NCBI GenBank assembly: GCA_023489135.1
Contig: JAMDCE010000326.1
Span: forward strand, 1-8,002
Source: Chloroflexota bacterium
GTDB lineage: Bacteria > Chloroflexota > Chloroflexia > JAMDCE01
Reading direction: 5' to 3'
DNA: 8,002 bases
Numbering within the stretch: position 1 is the first letter of the stretch; each line of letters starts with the position of its first letter. A program made the position numbers and the translations under genes. Below the pieces are notes generated by a model. That model was not told where the DNA came from and did not search any database. It was given only the letters and a program-made list of their open reading frames with translations. Positions 6,536 to 8,002 of this stretch are shown here, piece by piece.

Positions 6536-8002
6536 GTGGTCTCCCTTGTTCTTCTGAGCATATGGCTAGGCGCCTATCTCCTATTCCGGCACCTCTACTT
6601 TTCGAAGCGGCTGGCAATGCCATTCCAGCGCGATGTGACGGCAGTTGGCATTCTTGCCCTCTCGACGGCCGGATTCTTCTGGCGGGTGCTCCTCGACAAG
6701 AACGTGTGGGTTCCTGCCGGGGGCGGCGACCTGGCTTCCTTTCTGTACCCTACCTACGCTTTCGCCGCGAATAGCCTGAAGCAAGGGATCCTTCCCCTCT
6801 GGAATCCATACCTCTATACCGGTGCCCCCTTTGCCGCGGACATCCAATCGGGTCTTTTCTACCCCATAAACCTGATCGCCTTCCTCCTTCTGCCCGAAAT
6901 CAGCTACCAGACGATGGAGCTACTCTCGATCTTCCATTTCTTCCTCGCCGGCGCTGCCATGTACTTCTGCCTGCGTTTCCTGAAAGACGGAGAGGACCAG
7001 GTCGGCCGGTCTGGCGGTTTGGTGGGCGGCATTGCCTACATGTTTTCGGACGTCTTCATCGTCCATTTGGGCAATCTGAACATGATCGCGGTGGCAGCTT
7101 GGCTTCCGCTGGTTTTCCTGTTCTTCCACCGTGGATTGGTCGAGCGAAGCGCCGCAAAATCGGCTGTGGGCGGAATTGCCCTCGGCATCGCCTTACTGGC
7201 CGGGCACATTCAGCCTTTTCTCTACACGCTGCTTTGCCTTGCCATTTACTTCCTGTTCGAAGTCGTTCTAGCTTGGCGAGATGGAAAGGGCCTGCGACGG
7301 CTCTTGGCTCAGGCGAGGATATTCGCCGTATTTGCGGCCGTGGCTTTGGGAGTGGCGGCGATTCAGCTTCTGCCGAGCTTTGAGCTTAGCCAGCTGAGCC
7401 TTCGTTCGGATATGGATTACCCCGGATCTGCGCAGTACTCCTTATCGCCTGCCCAATTGGTTAGCCTGTTTGTTCCGAACTTCTTTGGCCGCGGGCCCGG
7501 CAGCTACTGGGGCCCCTGGTTGCGCACGGAGATGGGCTACCTCGGCGTGCTCCCCATTGTAGCCGCCCTCGTGGCGGTCGTTCTCCGCCGCCGACGCGTG
7601 ACCTATTTCCTGCTGGCTCTAGCCGCCATAAGTCTTGCGCTCTCTTTTGGCGGCTACAGCGTACCTCAGGGATGGCTTTACTATCTCGGAGCAGGATTCG
7701 ACAAGCTGAGGGCTCCGGCGCGCTTCCTGTTTCTGTTCGATTTCGCCCTGGCAGCCCTTGCCGGACTAGGAACCGACCGGTTGATCTATTTCCTCGACCA
7801 GAACGAGAAGGCGGCATTGCGCAGAATCGCCCGGTTTCTGACCTTCTCCACAGTAGCCGTCACGCTCGGGACGCTGCCCCCATTTCTTTATCTGCTAATG
7901 CTCACCGCCGATAAGCCTAGCCCGACGATGATGAGATTGGTCTGGATATCGGAGGGCATAGTCCTTTTCGTCATTCTTCTGGCCGGAAGCGTGGCCTTAC
8001 TC
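6536..8002 (+). CDS. YfhO/GT-C-like polytopic membrane protein (3' partial)
   Basis: An uninterrupted frame of at least 489 codons runs off the right edge. It encodes a polytopic membrane protein resembling the YfhO family and the wider GT-C glycosyltransferases, which move sugars from lipid carriers on the outer face of the membrane. Hydrophobic segments recur near residues 2-17, 36-53, 128-146, 183-198, 211-245, 262-280, 335-350, 356-371, 396-412, 434-455 and 471-489. The first long loop (about 59-110) carries GGGDLASFLYPTYAF and then LPLWNPYLYTGAPFAADIQSG, a hallmark of this group. Asp65 is a candidate for the acidic loop residue that GT-C enzymes use. A later loop has FDKLRAPARFLFL at 388-400. 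The frame begins after a TGA at 6512-6514 and has no early ATG. GTG 6536 is chosen; CTG 6521 is better placed for the ribosome site, and ATG 6617 would lose the first helix. Sugar and acceptor are unknown. Confidence 0.8.
   Translation, partial: MVSLVLLSIWLGAYLLFRHLYFSKRLAMPFQRDVTAVGILALSTAGFFWRVLLDKNVWVPAGGGDLASFLYPTYAFAANSLKQGILPLWNPYLYTGAPFAADIQSGLFYPINLIAFLLLPEISYQTMELLSIFHFFLAGAAMYFCLRFLKDGEDQVGRSGGLVGGIAYMFSDVFIVHLGNLNMIAVAAWLPLVFLFFHRGLVERSAAKSAVGGIALGIALLAGHIQPFLYTLLCLAIYFLFEVVLAWRDGKGLRRLLAQARIFAVFAAVALGVAAIQLLPSFELSQLSLRSDMDYPGSAQYSLSPAQLVSLFVPNFFGRGPGSYWGPWLRTEMGYLGVLPIVAALVAVVLRRRRVTYFLLALAAISLALSFGGYSVPQGWLYYLGAGFDKLRAPARFLFLFDFALAALAGLGTDRLIYFLDQNEKAALRRIARFLTFSTVAVTLGTLPPFLYLLMLTADKPSPTMMRLVWISEGIVLFVILLAGSVALL

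Noticed and set aside
6562..6774. A short plus-strand frame of 70 codons at the start of the last gene.
   Set aside because: It overlaps the long YfhO/GT-C-like frame, which has recognisable motifs and stays open to the window edge; the short product looks like a frame shadow.

Overview
The window holds ordinary bacterial chromosomal sequence, moderately GC-rich by eye, with every gene on the + strand. The dipeptide-type ABC operon, the lipoprotein-type binding protein and the multi-membrane YfhO/GT-C-like protein would fit a Chloroflexota-like or other environmental bacterium. That placement is inference from protein style only; no rRNA or other marker gene is present.

Region 1 (2-5150) is a nearly complete peptide-uptake operon in canonical order. 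It contains a family-5 substrate-binding protein cut by the left edge, two permeases (DppB-like and DppC-like) and two ATPases (DppD-like and DppF-like). The binding protein captures peptide outside the membrane, the permease pair forms the channel, and the ATPase pair powers import. A small hairpin followed by five T lies between the binding-protein gene and dppB and may lower downstream expression. Both ATPases carry the C-terminal oligopeptide-transporter extension with four cysteines.

Region 2 (5151-5266) is the operon's 3' end. It has a strong 12-bp inverted repeat (5186-5218) that looks like an intrinsic terminator, preceded by a smaller hairpin. An upstream segment could also pair with the terminator's left arm, giving an attenuator-like set of exclusive structures that may or may not be functional.

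Region 3 (5267-6430) encodes a lipoprotein of the type I (LivJ-like) periplasmic-binding family. No permease or ATPase of the branched-chain amino-acid type is adjacent, so it is an orphan binding protein within this window.

Region 4 (about 6536 to the right edge) is an open frame of at least 489 codons for a polytopic membrane protein resembling YfhO/GT-C glycosyltransferases. It is cut by the right edge and its start codon is unclear.

I found no mobile element, CRISPR array, tRNA, rRNA or convincing new multi-gene system. The points worth checking are the possible attenuator, the orphan lipoprotein beside a GT-C-like gene, the uncertain start of the last gene, the intra-operon hairpin and the DppC insertion.
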